Positions 42,126-51,099 of a stretch of DNA of 64,000 nucleotides are shown here, in pieces. The first letter of the stretch is position 1. Every line of letters starts with the position of its first letter. Made by a program: the position numbers and the translations under genes. Under the pieces are notes generated by a model that ran no database searches, was not told where the DNA came from, and saw only the letters and a program-made list of their open reading frames with translations. Origin of the DNA: Scandinavium hiltneri. GTDB lineage: Bacteria; Pseudomonadota; Gammaproteobacteria; Enterobacterales; Enterobacteriaceae. The DNA is taken from NCBI RefSeq assembly GCF_024764835.1, contig NZ_JALIGE010000067.1, forward strand, positions 1 to 64,000. The letters run 5' to 3'.

Positions 42126-42305
42126 ATGTATTCTGTTGGCGATCTGGTACAACCCAAAATGGGCGGCCCCAAAATGAAAATCATCGAAATTCACGGCGAC
42201 CAAATTGTGGCCGTTGCTGCAAGCGATGAACAGGGGGAGAAATATACCCTGAAAGCGGTAGATGTTGCTCCCTACCATGAAGAAGGCGACTTTGGCGTCT
42301 GCTAA
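42126..42305 (+). CDS. DUF2158 (YodC-like) small protein
   Basis: A 59-aa protein read directly from the DNA: MYSVGDLVQPKMGGPKMKII ... EEGDFGVC. The ATG follows AAAGGAGAACACA. The DUF2158 family (E. coli YodC) has a small beta-barrel with the KMGGPKM motif; function unknown. It sits where E. coli carries ygaV-ygaP. Confidence 0.85.
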   Translation: MYSVGDLVQPKMGGPKMKIIEIHGDQIVAVAASDEQGEKYTLKAVDVAPYHEEGDFGVC

Positions 42306-42332
42306 ATAAAAACGGTGAGGGAAATCTCACCG
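42304..42332 (-). terminator. stpA terminator
   Basis: cggtgag/ctcaccg stem (42313-42332). On the minus strand it is followed by TTTTTATTTA, 24 bp after the stpA stop. It touches the end of the convergent DUF2158 gene. Confidence 0.82.
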
Positions 42333-42355
42333 CCTTCGTTGTTAACGCCTAAATG

Positions 42356-42757
42356 TTAAATCAGAAAATCATTAAGTGATTTACCGTTAGCAACAGCCTG
42401 AGCGAGCGGCTTCGGCATTCTGCCCTGACCGGTCCAGGTTTTCTGCTCACCGTTGAAATCAGTGAAACGGTATTTTGCCGGGCGAGCCGCACGCTTTTTG
42501 CTGGTACCGGTTGGCGCCGCAATGTCACCCATCAGGTCATCCGGGGAGATGCCTTCGGATTTCATAAGCTCAAGCCAGGCATTGATTTTTTCCTGCTTCT
42601 CGGCCAAGTTTTCGCGCAGGCTTTCTTCTTCGCTACGTTTTTCTTCAGTCACGATCCTGAATTTTTCCAGCATCTCTTCAAGCACGTCAATGGAGAATTC
42701 ACGCGTCATGGCGCGCAGGGTGCGAATATTATTAAGTTTCTGTAACATAATTGACAT
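42356..42757 (-). CDS. stpA: H-NS-like nucleoid protein StpA
   Basis: A DNA-bridging, RNA-chaperone paralogue of H-NS, 133 aa. N-terminal oligomerisation helices (LNNIRTLRAMTREFSIDVLEE), a linker with basic KKRAARPAKY, and the C-terminal DNA-binding motif TWTGQGRMPKPLAQA (AT-hook-like QGR). It silences AT-rich DNA such as the proU operon downstream and, potentially, the island at 27-29 kb. Confidence 0.96.
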   Translation of the reverse strand: MSIMLQKLNNIRTLRAMTREFSIDVLEEMLEKFRIVTEEKRSEEESLRENLAEKQEKINAWLELMKSEGISPDDLMGDIAAPTGTSKKRAARPAKYRFTDFNGEQKTWTGQGRMPKPLAQAVANGKSLNDFLI

Positions 42758-43450
42758 ATATTATTTAAATTCCTTTCCACTGGCTAAAAATTGGCACTAC
42801 TGGAACAATTGTATTATATGATGGAATTATTTACCACCGCTGCACCTGTGTCTTTATCTCATAGTGAGATTATCAACATATATATTTAACCATAACAGAT
42901 TGGGCATATTTTCATATATCAGTAAACAGTTAACGGTGACGACTGAATAAATACTGTTGATATTATCTGCGGGCATGCCTGACGGTGAGCAAACTCTTTC
43001 TTTAGTGTCAGGTGATTAGCCCAGCCCACAGCCGAACAAGCTACTGAATAAATACCCATTCGATGTGAATAGAAAAACGACATAACAATCAGGATTAATC
43101 ACTTAAAAAATCAAAATAGACATCAATAAACGCTGAATACGTTTTGGATGATGCCATAGGATAAAATTTTGCTCGCTCAACCAGCGCCACTGACATATCT
43201 TTACTGCCAAAAACAATCAATACATTGAAAAATAACGACAAAAATAACATCAGCAACAAAAATAGCGTTATGCGATGAAAACCTCTTCGCGCAGAGTATT
43301 TTATTAACAAAACGCGTATAAATAAAAATTTTGAGCTAGTTGTTACTTTTAAGGCAGATGGATACTCTATGCAGGAAAACAGAGCCAACCCAAAGCACTG
43401 TTAATAACGCTAAAATTCCGTTTTTACCTCTTTCTTCAAGGAGCATACCG
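42758..43450. other. AT-rich stpA-alaE spacer
   Basis: About 690 bp of AT-rich sequence, of which the left part is the stpA promoter region. It holds one weak minus-strand frame (43388-43095, listed separately). Otherwise I see no gene. H-NS-family autoregulation through such AT-rich tracts would be typical. Confidence 0.5.
43095..43388 (-). CDS. doubtful small membrane protein
   Basis: A 97-codon frame from TTG with no clear ribosome site. It contains one strong hydrophobic stretch (ITLFLLLMLFLSLFFNVLIV) and a short C-terminal tail ending FDFLSD. Membrane-helix composition can arise by chance in AT-rich DNA. I do not recognise it. Confidence 0.3.
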   Translation of the reverse strand: MALFSCIEYPSALKVTTSSKFLFIRVLLIKYSARRGFHRITLFLLLMLFLSLFFNVLIVFGSKDMSVALVERAKFYPMASSKTYSAFIDVYFDFLSD

Positions 43451-43888
43451 ATGTTCTCTGCGCAGTCTCGCCTGCGTCATGCGGCAGCAGACACTTTCGC
43501 CATGGTGGTCTACTGTTCCGTCGTGAACATGTTGATTGAAATATTTCTCTCCGGTATGAGCTTTGAGCAGTCACTTTCTTCGCGTCTGGTGGCTATCCCG
43601 GTCAACATTTTAATTGCATGGCCATACGGTTTTTACCGTGACTGGATGATGCTCCATGCGCGCCGGTTGAGCCCGTCAAAATGGATGAAAAACCTCGCCG
43701 ACGTCGTAGCCTACGTGACGTTTCAGTCACCGGTGTATGTTTTGATTTTACTGTCGGTGGGCGCAGACTGGCATCAGATTGCCGCAGCGGTAAGCTCGAA
43801 TATCGTGGTGTCGATGGTGATGGGCGCCGTTTACGGGTATTTCCTCGATTATTGCCGCCGTCTGTTTCGCGTCAGTCAGTACGCCTGA
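43451..43888 (+). CDS. alaE: L-alanine exporter AlaE
   Basis: A 145-aa inner membrane protein exporting L-alanine. The start MFSAQSRLRH follows AAGGAGCATACCG; the longer frame upstream is rejected. Four membrane helices; FAMVVYCSVVNM and GAVYGYFLDYCRRLF are conserved. Same position next to stpA and ygaC as in E. coli. Confidence 0.95.
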   Translation: MFSAQSRLRHAAADTFAMVVYCSVVNMLIEIFLSGMSFEQSLSSRLVAIPVNILIAWPYGFYRDWMMLHARRLSPSKWMKNLADVVAYVTFQSPVYVLILLSVGADWHQIAAAVSSNIVVSMVMGAVYGYFLDYCRRLFRVSQYA

Positions 43889-43893
43889 CGCTG

Positions 43894-44020
43894 ATATACT
43901 CTAAATAATTCAAGTTGCAGGCAGACGGAAAACCTGTGAGTCCCCGGGAGCTTACTCAAGTAAGTGACTGGGGTGAGCTGGTGTAGCCAACGCACATGCG
44001 GCTTGAAGTATGACGAGTAT
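43894..44020. repeat. ERIC element
   Basis: A 127-bp enterobacterial repetitive intergenic consensus element. It contains aagtaagtgactggggtgag (ERIC2 core) and gtgagtccccgggagcttac (ERIC1 core) and has inverted ends (atactctaaataattcaag ... cttgaagtatgacgagtat). It lies between alaE and ygaC. Such elements fold in RNA and can alter mRNA stability. Confidence 0.93.
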
Positions 44021-44055
44021 AAAGGCCACGACTGGCCAGAATGCCAGTCGTAGGC

Positions 44056-44400
44056 TTATAACCCGTCGCCAAAAAGTCCATTCAGAAAACGCTCAAGCGC
44101 AATGCGAGAGCTGAAGCCGTGCGGTATTCCATAATGCTGTTGCGCATCACCGCCTAAATAAAGCGGAAACTGTTGATAATGGTCGCAGGTTTTAATGTCT
44201 GAAGCCGGGTCCGCCAGCATATTGCTGCGCTCTTTAAGGGCCGGATGAATGATAAGCGCCGTTCTGCCCATCCTCGCTTCGCGATTCACATAGACATAAT
44301 TATCGCCACGGCGGTAGCCGTAAATTTTCTGCGTCACGTCGTCCATCGTGAAACCGACTTTTTCAAGAACGCGCGCTACCTCATCAGGTCGTAAATACAT
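44056..44400 (-). CDS. ygaC: DUF2002 protein YgaC
   Basis: A 114-aa cytoplasmic protein like E. coli YgaC (MYLRPDEVARVLEKVGF, RRGDNYVYVNREARMGR, YGIPHGFSSRIALERFL). In E. coli it is iron (Fur) regulated; function unknown. Divergent from ygaM. Confidence 0.93.
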   Translation of the reverse strand: MYLRPDEVARVLEKVGFTMDDVTQKIYGYRRGDNYVYVNREARMGRTALIIHPALKERSNMLADPASDIKTCDHYQQFPLYLGGDAQQHYGIPHGFSSRIALERFLNGLFGDGL

Positions 44401-44560
44401 AGTGTTTCCTCGTTATCCTGTACAGCCACGCCACCTTACAGTATTCAGCATTAGCATCGCTTTCAGAAAAATCCATAAACGGCTTAATAAGGCGTGATTC
44501 ATCTCAGAGGATTGAAATCTGTCCTAGACTTAACGTCACCGTTAATCAGGGGAGGATCCC

Positions 44561-44887
44561 ATGTTCAACAGACCTAATCGCAACGATGTAGATGATGGCG
44601 TTCAGGATATTCAAAACGATGTAAGCCAACTGGCCGACTCGCTGGAAGAGGTGCTGAAGTCCTGGGGCAGCGATGCCAAAGACGAATCGGATAACGCCCA
44701 GCGCAAAGCCAAAGCATTGCTGCGTGAAACCCGCGCCAGGATGTATGGTCGTACCCGCGTCCAACAGACAGCCCGCGATGCCGTAGGGTGTGCGGACGGC
44801 TTTATCCGCGATAAACCGTGGCAAGCGGTGGGTGCCGCTGCTGCGGTCGGTATCTTTATTGGCGCGTTGCTGAGTATGCGTCGATAA
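44561..44887 (+). CDS. ygaM: ElaB/YqjD/DUF883-family tail-anchored protein YgaM
   Basis: A 108-aa protein with an amphipathic, coiled-coil N-terminal part and a C-terminal GxxxG membrane anchor (GAAAAVGIFIGALLSMRR). Paralogues ElaB and YqjD bind ribosomes at the inner membrane in stationary phase. CCTAGACTT at about 44522-44530, 31 bp upstream of the ATG, fits a sigma-S extended -10. A GGGGAGG ribosome site precedes the ATG. Confidence 0.92.
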   Translation: MFNRPNRNDVDDGVQDIQNDVSQLADSLEEVLKSWGSDAKDESDNAQRKAKALLRETRARMYGRTRVQQTARDAVGCADGFIRDKPWQAVGAAAAVGIFIGALLSMRR

Positions 44888-44921
44888 TTAGAGCGTCGTG
44901 CTGATAATAAATAGGCGCCCG

Positions 44922-44953
44922 CCCCGGCAGGCTTTTGGTCTGTCGGGGTTTTT
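44922..44953 (+). terminator. ygaM terminator
   Basis: Stem ccccggcag/ctgtcgggg (one G-U pair) with a 9-nt loop and five T residues. Its end touches the stop of the convergent MocR gene. Confidence 0.9.
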
Positions 44954-46319
44954 ACTTTATCGCCTGGTAGAGCATTTTCGCCTGCTGCTGCGCCATCGCC
45001 AGACTTGAGATATTGGTGAAGCTCATCAACAACCCCGATTCGCCCTGACTGTTAATGCGCCAGTCGCTTAATGCCTGAACCGCCAGCCGGGCCTGGCGCC
45101 CACGGCGGGCAAGTTCGTGACAGTCACCGCCGACGCTCATCACCAGCTGAATGCCCCCCTGCTGCGGCACGACGCGAAATCCCTGCTCGACCAGCGCCTG
45201 CTCCAGCCACTGACGCCGCCGGGCATAGTGTTGACGCATCTTTTTCAGATGTCGCCAGAAATGCCCTTCGCGCATGAAATCCGCCATCGTTTGCTGCCAC
45301 AACAGCGGCACGCCGCACGCCGCCAGCGACGCCTGCTGACGAAACGCGGCCACCTGTGGCAGCGGCACCACCAGCCAGGCGGTGCGCAGTGCGGGAAACA
45401 TCGATTTGCTGAACGTTCCGGCGTAAATCACCCGCTGCGGTGCATCCAGGCTTTTAATCGGCGGCAGCGGTTTGCCCTGATAGCGAAATTCGCTGTCGTA
45501 GTCATCTTCAATTACCCACGCTTCCCGGTGCGCGGCCCAGTCCAACAGCTGATGGCGGCGCGGGAGTGACAGCGCTACGCCCAGCGGGCTCTGATGCGCG
45601 GGCGTCAGCAGCGCAAAACGCGCATCCGGTGCCAGCCGCAGTCCTTCATCAATACGCATGCCTTCGTCATCCACCGGCACCGGACAACACACGATCCCCT
45701 GACGGGCGATCAACGGGCGGATCAGCGGAAAACCGGGGTCCTCCAGCCAGATTTTATCCCCCGGCTGGCCGAGTGTGTTCAGGATCAGCGCCATCGACGC
45801 CGCATAGCCCGTGGTGATAAACACCTGTTCCGGCAGACACTCGATGCTTCGGGAAAAACGCAGGTATTCGACAATGGCACTGCGCAGCGCCATTTCGCCG
45901 CACACATCGCCGAGCGCCAGATCGAAACGCGTCTGAGTGCGCAGCCGCCGCCCCATCACTCGCGCCCACTGCGCACGCGGAAACAGATCCAGGGCGGGCA
46001 GTCCCATCTGAAACGGTTGCGGCTCCGGCTGCTCGCCGCCGTACCACATCGGTTCCGGCGCGGCGGGCCCTGGCATCACGCCTGCACTGACAAACGTTCC
46101 CGCCTGCCCACGTCGCTCCAGCCAACCCTGCGCCACCAGCTCACCGTAGGCGGCTTCAACCGTGGCGCGTGAGACGCCAAGTTCCTGGGCGTAGACCCGG
46201 CTGGCAGGCAGCCGTTTGCCCGGCGCGAGTTCGCCCTGCTCAATGGCGGCTTTAAGCTGGCGGGAAATTTGCTGGTAGCGTGGTCCACGGGAGACGTCAT
46301 TCATGGTCTGGTTTTTCAC
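44952..46319 (-). CDS. MocR/PdxR-type GntR-aminotransferase regulator
   Basis: 455 aa from GTG at 46319; an ATG at 46304 (MNDVSRGPRYQQIS) is an equally good start. An N-terminal GntR winged helix (ELAPGKRLPASRVYAQELGV, about 20-80) is fused to a fold-type I aminotransferase domain. The PLP lysine lies in AGTFSKSMFPALRTAW, with NTLGQPGDKIWLEDPGF upstream. MocR proteins often control PLP synthesis or amino-acid genes. The divergent neighbour is the AhpD-like gene, a likely target. Absent from this place in E. coli. Confidence 0.9.
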   Translation of the reverse strand: MKNQTMNDVSRGPRYQQISRQLKAAIEQGELAPGKRLPASRVYAQELGVSRATVEAAYGELVAQGWLERRGQAGTFVSAGVMPGPAAPEPMWYGGEQPEPQPFQMGLPALDLFPRAQWARVMGRRLRTQTRFDLALGDVCGEMALRSAIVEYLRFSRSIECLPEQVFITTGYAASMALILNTLGQPGDKIWLEDPGFPLIRPLIARQGIVCCPVPVDDEGMRIDEGLRLAPDARFALLTPAHQSPLGVALSLPRRHQLLDWAAHREAWVIEDDYDSEFRYQGKPLPPIKSLDAPQRVIYAGTFSKSMFPALRTAWLVVPLPQVAAFRQQASLAACGVPLLWQQTMADFMREGHFWRHLKKMRQHYARRRQWLEQALVEQGFRVVPQQGGIQLVMSVGGDCHELARRGRQARLAVQALSDWRINSQGESGLLMSFTNISSLAMAQQQAKMLYQAIK

Positions 46320-46389
46320 TCAAAAGATGGCTCTCTTTAGCAGACCATTATAGTGCTAAAGTTCCGCCATCGTTAAGAGGAGAAACCCA

Positions 46390-46821
46390 ATGAACACATT
46401 ACGTCAGCCGTACTATGAACTGAGCCCTGAAGTCTATGCCGCCTTTGTGCAAGCAAGTAAAGCGCTTGAGCGCAGCGAGCTGGAACTGTCGTTGATTGAA
46501 CTGGTGTATCTGCGCGTATCGCAGATTAACGGCTGTGCTTTCTGCCTGGAAATGCACAGTAAAGCGCTACGCAAACAAGGCGTTGAGCAGGTGAAACTGG
46601 ACGCGCTGGCCGGTTGGCGCGTGAGTCAGCAGTTTTCCGACCGTGAGCGTGCGGCGCTGGCCTGGGCGGAAGATGTGACCGACATTGCCCGCACCCGTGC
46701 GGAAGATGCGGTATATGAACCGCTGCTGGCGTATTTCAGCGCGAAAGAAATCAGCGAACTGACCTTTGCCATCAGCCTGATGAATGCCTTTAACCGTCTC
46801 GCCGTCAGTATGCGCATGTAA
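46390..46821 (+). CDS. carboxymuconolactone decarboxylase / AhpD-like protein
   Basis: A 143-aa CMD-family protein with the AhpD-type redox motif INGCAFCLEMHSKALR (CxxC-x3-H, about residues 50-57). Start ATG after AAGAGGAGAAACCCA. The family includes alkylhydroperoxidase partners. The pairing with a divergent MocR regulator is common, and regulation by it is inferred. Confidence 0.9.
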   Translation: MNTLRQPYYELSPEVYAAFVQASKALERSELELSLIELVYLRVSQINGCAFCLEMHSKALRKQGVEQVKLDALAGWRVSQQFSDRERAALAWAEDVTDIARTRAEDAVYEPLLAYFSAKEISELTFAISLMNAFNRLAVSMRM

Positions 46822-46881
46822 TTTCAGTCAAAAAACCTCGCCCTCGCCACGCTCGTTAGCGGGGGCAAATCAATTCAAAAT

Positions 46882-46928
46882 AACTATATATTGTATGGTT
46901 GAAGTTTTTATTAACTACATCTAGTATT
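46882..46928. promoter_or_regulatory. paired NrdR boxes upstream of nrdHIEF
   Basis: AACTATATATTGTATG (46882-46897) and AACTACATCTAGTATT (46913-46928) match the NrdR consensus acaCwAwATaTwGtgt and are 31 bp (three helical turns) apart, the required phasing. NrdR represses ribonucleotide reductase genes when dATP is plentiful. Confidence 0.85.
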
Positions 46929-47002
46929 CCTTTTGAAGAGACACCCACACAACCGACGCTAACTTTTGCGCCGCTTTGTCATTTTAAACGGAAATACGAA
47001 TC

Positions 47003-47248
47003 ATGCTCATTACTATTTACACTCGAAACGACTGCGTTCAATGCCACGCTACCAAACGAGCGATGGAATCCCGGGGCTTTGAGTTTGAGATGGTGAACAT
47101 CGACCACGATCCTGTCGCCGTTGACACCCTGCGCGAGCAAGGATTCCGCTCTCTGCCGGTGGTTTTCGCCGGGGAGGAAAGCTGGTCAGGCTTCCGCCCG
47201 GACATGATCAACCGCCTGCGCCCTGAGGCGACCGCGGCTCGCGCATGA
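47003..47248 (+). CDS. nrdH: glutaredoxin-like NrdH
   Basis: The electron donor for class Ib ribonucleotide reductase. It is 81 aa, the E. coli length. Active site CVQC (11-14) and the thioredoxin-reductase-interacting WSGFRPD (61-67). First gene of nrdHIEF, 75 bp after the second NrdR box. Confidence 0.97.
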   Translation: MLITIYTRNDCVQCHATKRAMESRGFEFEMVNIDHDPVAVDTLREQGFRSLPVVFAGEESWSGFRPDMINRLRPEATAARA

Positions 47249-47655
47249 GCACCCTCGTCTACTTCTCCAGCAGTTCCGAAAACACGCTGCGCTTTATTGA
47301 GCGTTTAGGACTGCCCGCGGCGCGCATTCCGCTTAACGAACGGGAGCGCATTCAGGTAGACGAGCCGTACATTCTGGTGGTGCCAAGCTACGGCGGTGGC
47401 GGTACAGCGGGCGCAGTGCCTCGCCCGGTTATCCGTTTTTTAAATGACCCGCACAATCGCGCGCTGATCCGCGGCGTGATTGCTTCGGGAAACCGAAACT
47501 TTGGCGAGGCCTACGCCCGCGCCGGAGACGTGATTGCGCAGAAATGTGACGTGCCTTATCTCTACCGTTTTGAGCTGATGGGTACCCCGCGCGATATCGA
47601 TAATGTGCGAAAAGGAGTGAGCGAATTTTGGCAACGACAACCGCAGAACGTGTGA
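47245..47655 (+). CDS. nrdI: flavodoxin-like NrdI
   Basis: A 136-aa FMN protein that supplies superoxide for assembly of the Mn(III)2-tyrosyl cofactor of NrdF. It has the flavodoxin phosphate loop YFSSSSENT and the glycine-rich PSYGGGGTAGAVP. Its ATG overlaps the nrdH stop (ATGA), and its 3' end overlaps nrdE by 28 bp. Confidence 0.97.
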   Translation: MSTLVYFSSSSENTLRFIERLGLPAARIPLNERERIQVDEPYILVVPSYGGGGTAGAVPRPVIRFLNDPHNRALIRGVIASGNRNFGEAYARAGDVIAQKCDVPYLYRFELMGTPRDIDNVRKGVSEFWQRQPQNV

Positions 47656-49772
47656 CCCACAGCACCCCGGACTACCATGCGCTGAACGCGATGCTGAACC
47701 TGTACGACAAAGCGGGCCGCATTCAGTTTGAAAAAGATGCCGAGGCGGTGAGCGCTTTCATGGAAAGCCACGTCAGACCGCAAACCCGCACCTTTGCCAA
47801 TCAGGACGCGCGGCTCGACTGGCTGGTTGCTGAAGGGTATTACGATGACCGCACGCTCGCCCGCTTCGATCGCGCCTTTGTAGTGGACCTTTTCGCCCAC
47901 GCGCACGCCAGCGGTTTTCGCTTCAAAACGTTCCTTGGCGCGTGGAAGTATTACACCAGCTACACCTTAAAATCCTTCGACGGGAAACAGTTTCTCGAAC
48001 ACTTTGAGGACCGGGTGGTGATGGTTGCGCTGAGTCTTGCACAAGGCGATGAAGCCCTTGCCCGTCAGCTCGTCGATGAAATGCTTTCCGGACGTTTTCA
48101 GCCCGCTACCCCGACGTTCCTCAACGGCGGCAAACAGCAGCGCGGTGAACTGGTGTCCTGTTTCCTGCTGCGTATTGAAGACAATATGGAGTCGATTGGT
48201 CGTGCGGTGAATTCGGCATTGCAGCTCTCCAAACGCGGCGGTGGCGTGGCGTTTTTGCTCTCCAACCTGCGTGAATCCGGGGCGCCGATTAAGCGCATTG
48301 AAAATCAGTCTTCCGGCGTGATTCCGGTGATGAAGATGCTGGAAGATGCGTTCTCTTACGCCAATCAGCTTGGCGCACGTCAGGGCGCTGGCGCGGTTTA
48401 CCTGCATGCGCATCACCCGGATATCCTGCGTTTTCTGGATACCAAACGCGAGAATGCCGACGAAAAAATCCGCATCAAAACGCTGTCTCTCGGCGTGGTG
48501 ATCCCGGATGTGACCTTCCAGTTAGCGAAAGAAAACGCGCAGATGGCGCTGTTTTCGCCGTATGACGTGGAGCGCCTGTACGGCAAACCGTTCGGGGATG
48601 TCGCCATTAGCGAGATGTACGACGAACTGCTAGCCAACGACCAGGTGCGTAAAACGTACATTAACGCCCGTGATTTCTTCCAGACGCTGGCCGAAATTCA
48701 GTTCGAATCCGGCTATCCATACATCATGTACGAAGACACCGTGAACCGCGCCAACCCGATTGCCGGGCGCATCAATATGAGCAACCTGTGCTCTGAAATC
48801 TTGCAGGTTAACAGCGCCTCGACCTTCGATGAAAATCTGGATTTCGCCCATACCGGGCATGATATCTCCTGCAACTTAGGCTCGCTGAATATCGCGCTGG
48901 CGATGGATTCTGCAGACTTCGGCCTGACGGTGGAAACGGCCATCCGTGGCCTGACGGCGGTGTCGGACATGAGCCACATTCGCTCGGTGCCGTCAGTCGA
49001 AGCCGGAAATGCCGCCTCGCACGCCATTGGTCTCGGGCAGATGAACCTGCACGGTTATCTGGCGCGGGAAGGCATTGCCTACGGCAGCCCGGAAGGACTG
49101 GATTTCACCAACCTCTATTTTTACACCGTGACGTGGCACGCGCTGCACACCTCGATGAAACTGGCGCGTGAGCGCAACCAGCGTTTTGCCGGGTTTGCCG
49201 ATTCGCGCTACGCCAGCGGAGCGTATTTCCGCCAGTATCTTGAGAATGACTGGCAGCCGAAAACCGAGAAAATCCGCGCGCTGTTTGCAAAGGCGGGCAT
49301 CACCCTGCCCACGCGTGAGATGTGGCAACAGCTGCGTGAAGACGTGATGCAGCATGGGATTTATAACCAGAATCTACAGGCGGTGCCGCCGACCGGGTCG
49401 ATTTCCTATATCAATCACGCGACGTCGAGCATTCACCCGATCGTGTCCAAAATTGAAATACGCAAGGAAGGCAAAACCGGCCGCGTTTACTATCCCGCGC
49501 CCTTTATGACCAACGACAACCTGGCGCTGTATCAGGACGCCTACGAAATCGGGCCGGAGAAAATCATCGATACCTACGCCGAAGCGACGAAACACGTTGA
49601 CCAGGGACTGTCGCTGACGCTGTTCTTCCCCGATACCGCCACCACGCGCGACATCAATAAAGCGCAGATTTACGCCTGGAAGAAAGGCATCAAGACGCTG
49701 TACTACATTCGCCTGCGCCAGCTCGCGCTGGAAGGCACTGAAATTGAAGGCTGCGTGTCGTGCGCGCTGTAA
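47628..49772 (+). CDS. nrdE: class Ib ribonucleotide reductase alpha subunit NrdE
   Basis: Reduces ribonucleoside diphosphates, used under iron limitation and oxidative stress. It is 714 aa, the E. coli length, starting at TTG (MATTTAERVTHS) within the end of nrdI. The catalytic Cys is in NLCSEILQ with the NPIAGRINMSN region. The C-terminal swing arm CVSCAL is reduced by NrdH. Confidence 0.98.
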   Translation: MATTTAERVTHSTPDYHALNAMLNLYDKAGRIQFEKDAEAVSAFMESHVRPQTRTFANQDARLDWLVAEGYYDDRTLARFDRAFVVDLFAHAHASGFRFKTFLGAWKYYTSYTLKSFDGKQFLEHFEDRVVMVALSLAQGDEALARQLVDEMLSGRFQPATPTFLNGGKQQRGELVSCFLLRIEDNMESIGRAVNSALQLSKRGGGVAFLLSNLRESGAPIKRIENQSSGVIPVMKMLEDAFSYANQLGARQGAGAVYLHAHHPDILRFLDTKRENADEKIRIKTLSLGVVIPDVTFQLAKENAQMALFSPYDVERLYGKPFGDVAISEMYDELLANDQVRKTYINARDFFQTLAEIQFESGYPYIMYEDTVNRANPIAGRINMSNLCSEILQVNSASTFDENLDFAHTGHDISCNLGSLNIALAMDSADFGLTVETAIRGLTAVSDMSHIRSVPSVEAGNAASHAIGLGQMNLHGYLAREGIAYGSPEGLDFTNLYFYTVTWHALHTSMKLARERNQRFAGFADSRYASGAYFRQYLENDWQPKTEKIRALFAKAGITLPTREMWQQLREDVMQHGIYNQNLQAVPPTGSISYINHATSSIHPIVSKIEIRKEGKTGRVYYPAPFMTNDNLALYQDAYEIGPEKIIDTYAEATKHVDQGLSLTLFFPDTATTRDINKAQIYAWKKGIKTLYYIRLRQLALEGTEIEGCVSCAL

Positions 49773-49782
49773 GGAGAAAAGG

Positions 49783-50745
49783 ATGAACCGTTTATTACGC
49801 GTCAGCGCCGTTAACTGGAACAAGATTGAGGACGATAAGGACCTGGAGGTCTGGAACCGTTTGACCAGCAACTTCTGGCTGCCGGAAAAAGTGCCGCTGT
49901 CGAACGACATTCCGGCGTGGCAGTCGCTGAGTCACGCCGAGCAGCAACTGACCATCCGCGTATTCACCGGACTGACGCTGCTCGACACCATTCAGAATAC
50001 CGTTGGTGCGCCGTCGCTGATGCCGGATGCGCTGACGCCGCACGAAGAAGCGGTGATGTCGAACATCAGCTTTATGGAAGCCGTCCATGCCCGCTCGTAC
50101 AGCTCGATTTTCTCCACGCTGTGCCAGACCAAAGACGTGGACGCGGCCTACGCCTGGAGCGAAGAAAACGCGCCACTGCAGCGCAAAGCACAGCTGATGC
50201 TGGAATACTACGCCGCCGATGCGCCGCTGAAGAAAAAAATTGCCAGCGTATTTCTGGAATCCTTCCTGTTCTATTCCGGCTTCTGGCTGCCGATGTATTT
50301 CTCAAGCCGAGGCAAGCTAACGAATACCGCAGATCTTATTCGTTTGATTATTCGAGACGAAGCGGTTCACGGATATTACATCGGATATAAATTCCAGAAA
50401 GGCCTGGAAAAACTCAGCGCCGAAGAGCAGCAGGCGCTGAAAGATTTCGCCCTTGAACTGCTGTTGGATTTGTACGACAACGAACTCGCCTATACCGACG
50501 CGTTGTACGCTGGCACCGGTTGGGAAGACGATGTAAAAGCGTTCCTTTGCTACAACGCCAACAAGGCGCTGATGAACCTCGGCTATGAAGCGCTGTTCCC
50601 CGCGGAAATGGCAGACGTGAACCCGGCTATCCTCGCCGCGCTGTCGCCGAACGCCGACGAAAACCATGACTTCTTCTCCGGTTCTGGCTCTTCCTATGTG
50701 ATGGGCAAAGCCGTCGAAACCGAGGACGAAGACTGGAATTTCTGA
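49783..50745 (+). CDS. nrdF: class Ib ribonucleotide reductase beta subunit NrdF
   Basis: Carries the dimanganese- or diiron-tyrosyl radical. It is 320 aa from MNRLLRVSAVNWNKIEDDKD, preceded by AAGGAGAAAAGG. The metal ligands fall in SFMEAVHARSYSSIF and IIRDEAVHGYYIGY, and the C-terminal EDWNF docks with NrdE. It ends the operon. Confidence 0.98.
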   Translation: MNRLLRVSAVNWNKIEDDKDLEVWNRLTSNFWLPEKVPLSNDIPAWQSLSHAEQQLTIRVFTGLTLLDTIQNTVGAPSLMPDALTPHEEAVMSNISFMEAVHARSYSSIFSTLCQTKDVDAAYAWSEENAPLQRKAQLMLEYYAADAPLKKKIASVFLESFLFYSGFWLPMYFSSRGKLTNTADLIRLIIRDEAVHGYYIGYKFQKGLEKLSAEEQQALKDFALELLLDLYDNELAYTDALYAGTGWEDDVKAFLCYNANKALMNLGYEALFPAEMADVNPAILAALSPNADENHDFFSGSGSSYVMGKAVETEDEDWNF

Positions 50746-51099
50746 CGTTGATTCGCGGGGGTAAATATGTCCACATTTCCCACGCGGATATTTTCATCTA
50801 TGCCAACATTTTTCCGCCAAATATCCCTTTCAGCCCTTTCGCTATTTTAACCTTGCGAACTGTTTTAATCATTCAGATTTAGGCAAAATTTTCAGTAACT
50901 GACAAAAAACATCAGTAAAAAATCGTTTCCGCTCAGCCCTTATATCATGGGGGCATAGCGCCTGTTGCCGCCGAAAATGCCCGCATCACCAGGACATTGA
51001 GGGTTGTCTCAGAATCTGAGTATGTTAGGGTAGATCCGGTCAATTATTTTCATCAGGTAGCATATCGACATAATTAAATAACAGGAATCAGTTTATTGC
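50746..51099. other. proU upstream control region
   Basis: A 354-bp AT-rich region with no gene. It contains the sigma-70 promoter P2 (51004-51031, listed). A further upstream segment (about 50930-50960, cccttatatcatgggggc) may correspond to the sigma-S type P1. H-NS/StpA silencing from sites here and inside proV is the known mechanism in E. coli. Confidence 0.6.
51004..51031 (+). promoter_or_regulatory. proU promoter P2
   Basis: TTGTCT (51004-51009), 16 bp, TAGGGT (51026-51031). The elements equal those of the osmotically induced proU P2 of E. coli. The start lies about 60 bp ahead of proV. Confidence 0.88.

Noticed and set aside
44027..44053. Palindrome acgactggc/gccagtcgt between the ERIC element and ygaC
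   Set aside because: A good 9-bp stem, but no T-run on either strand; I did not call it a terminator.
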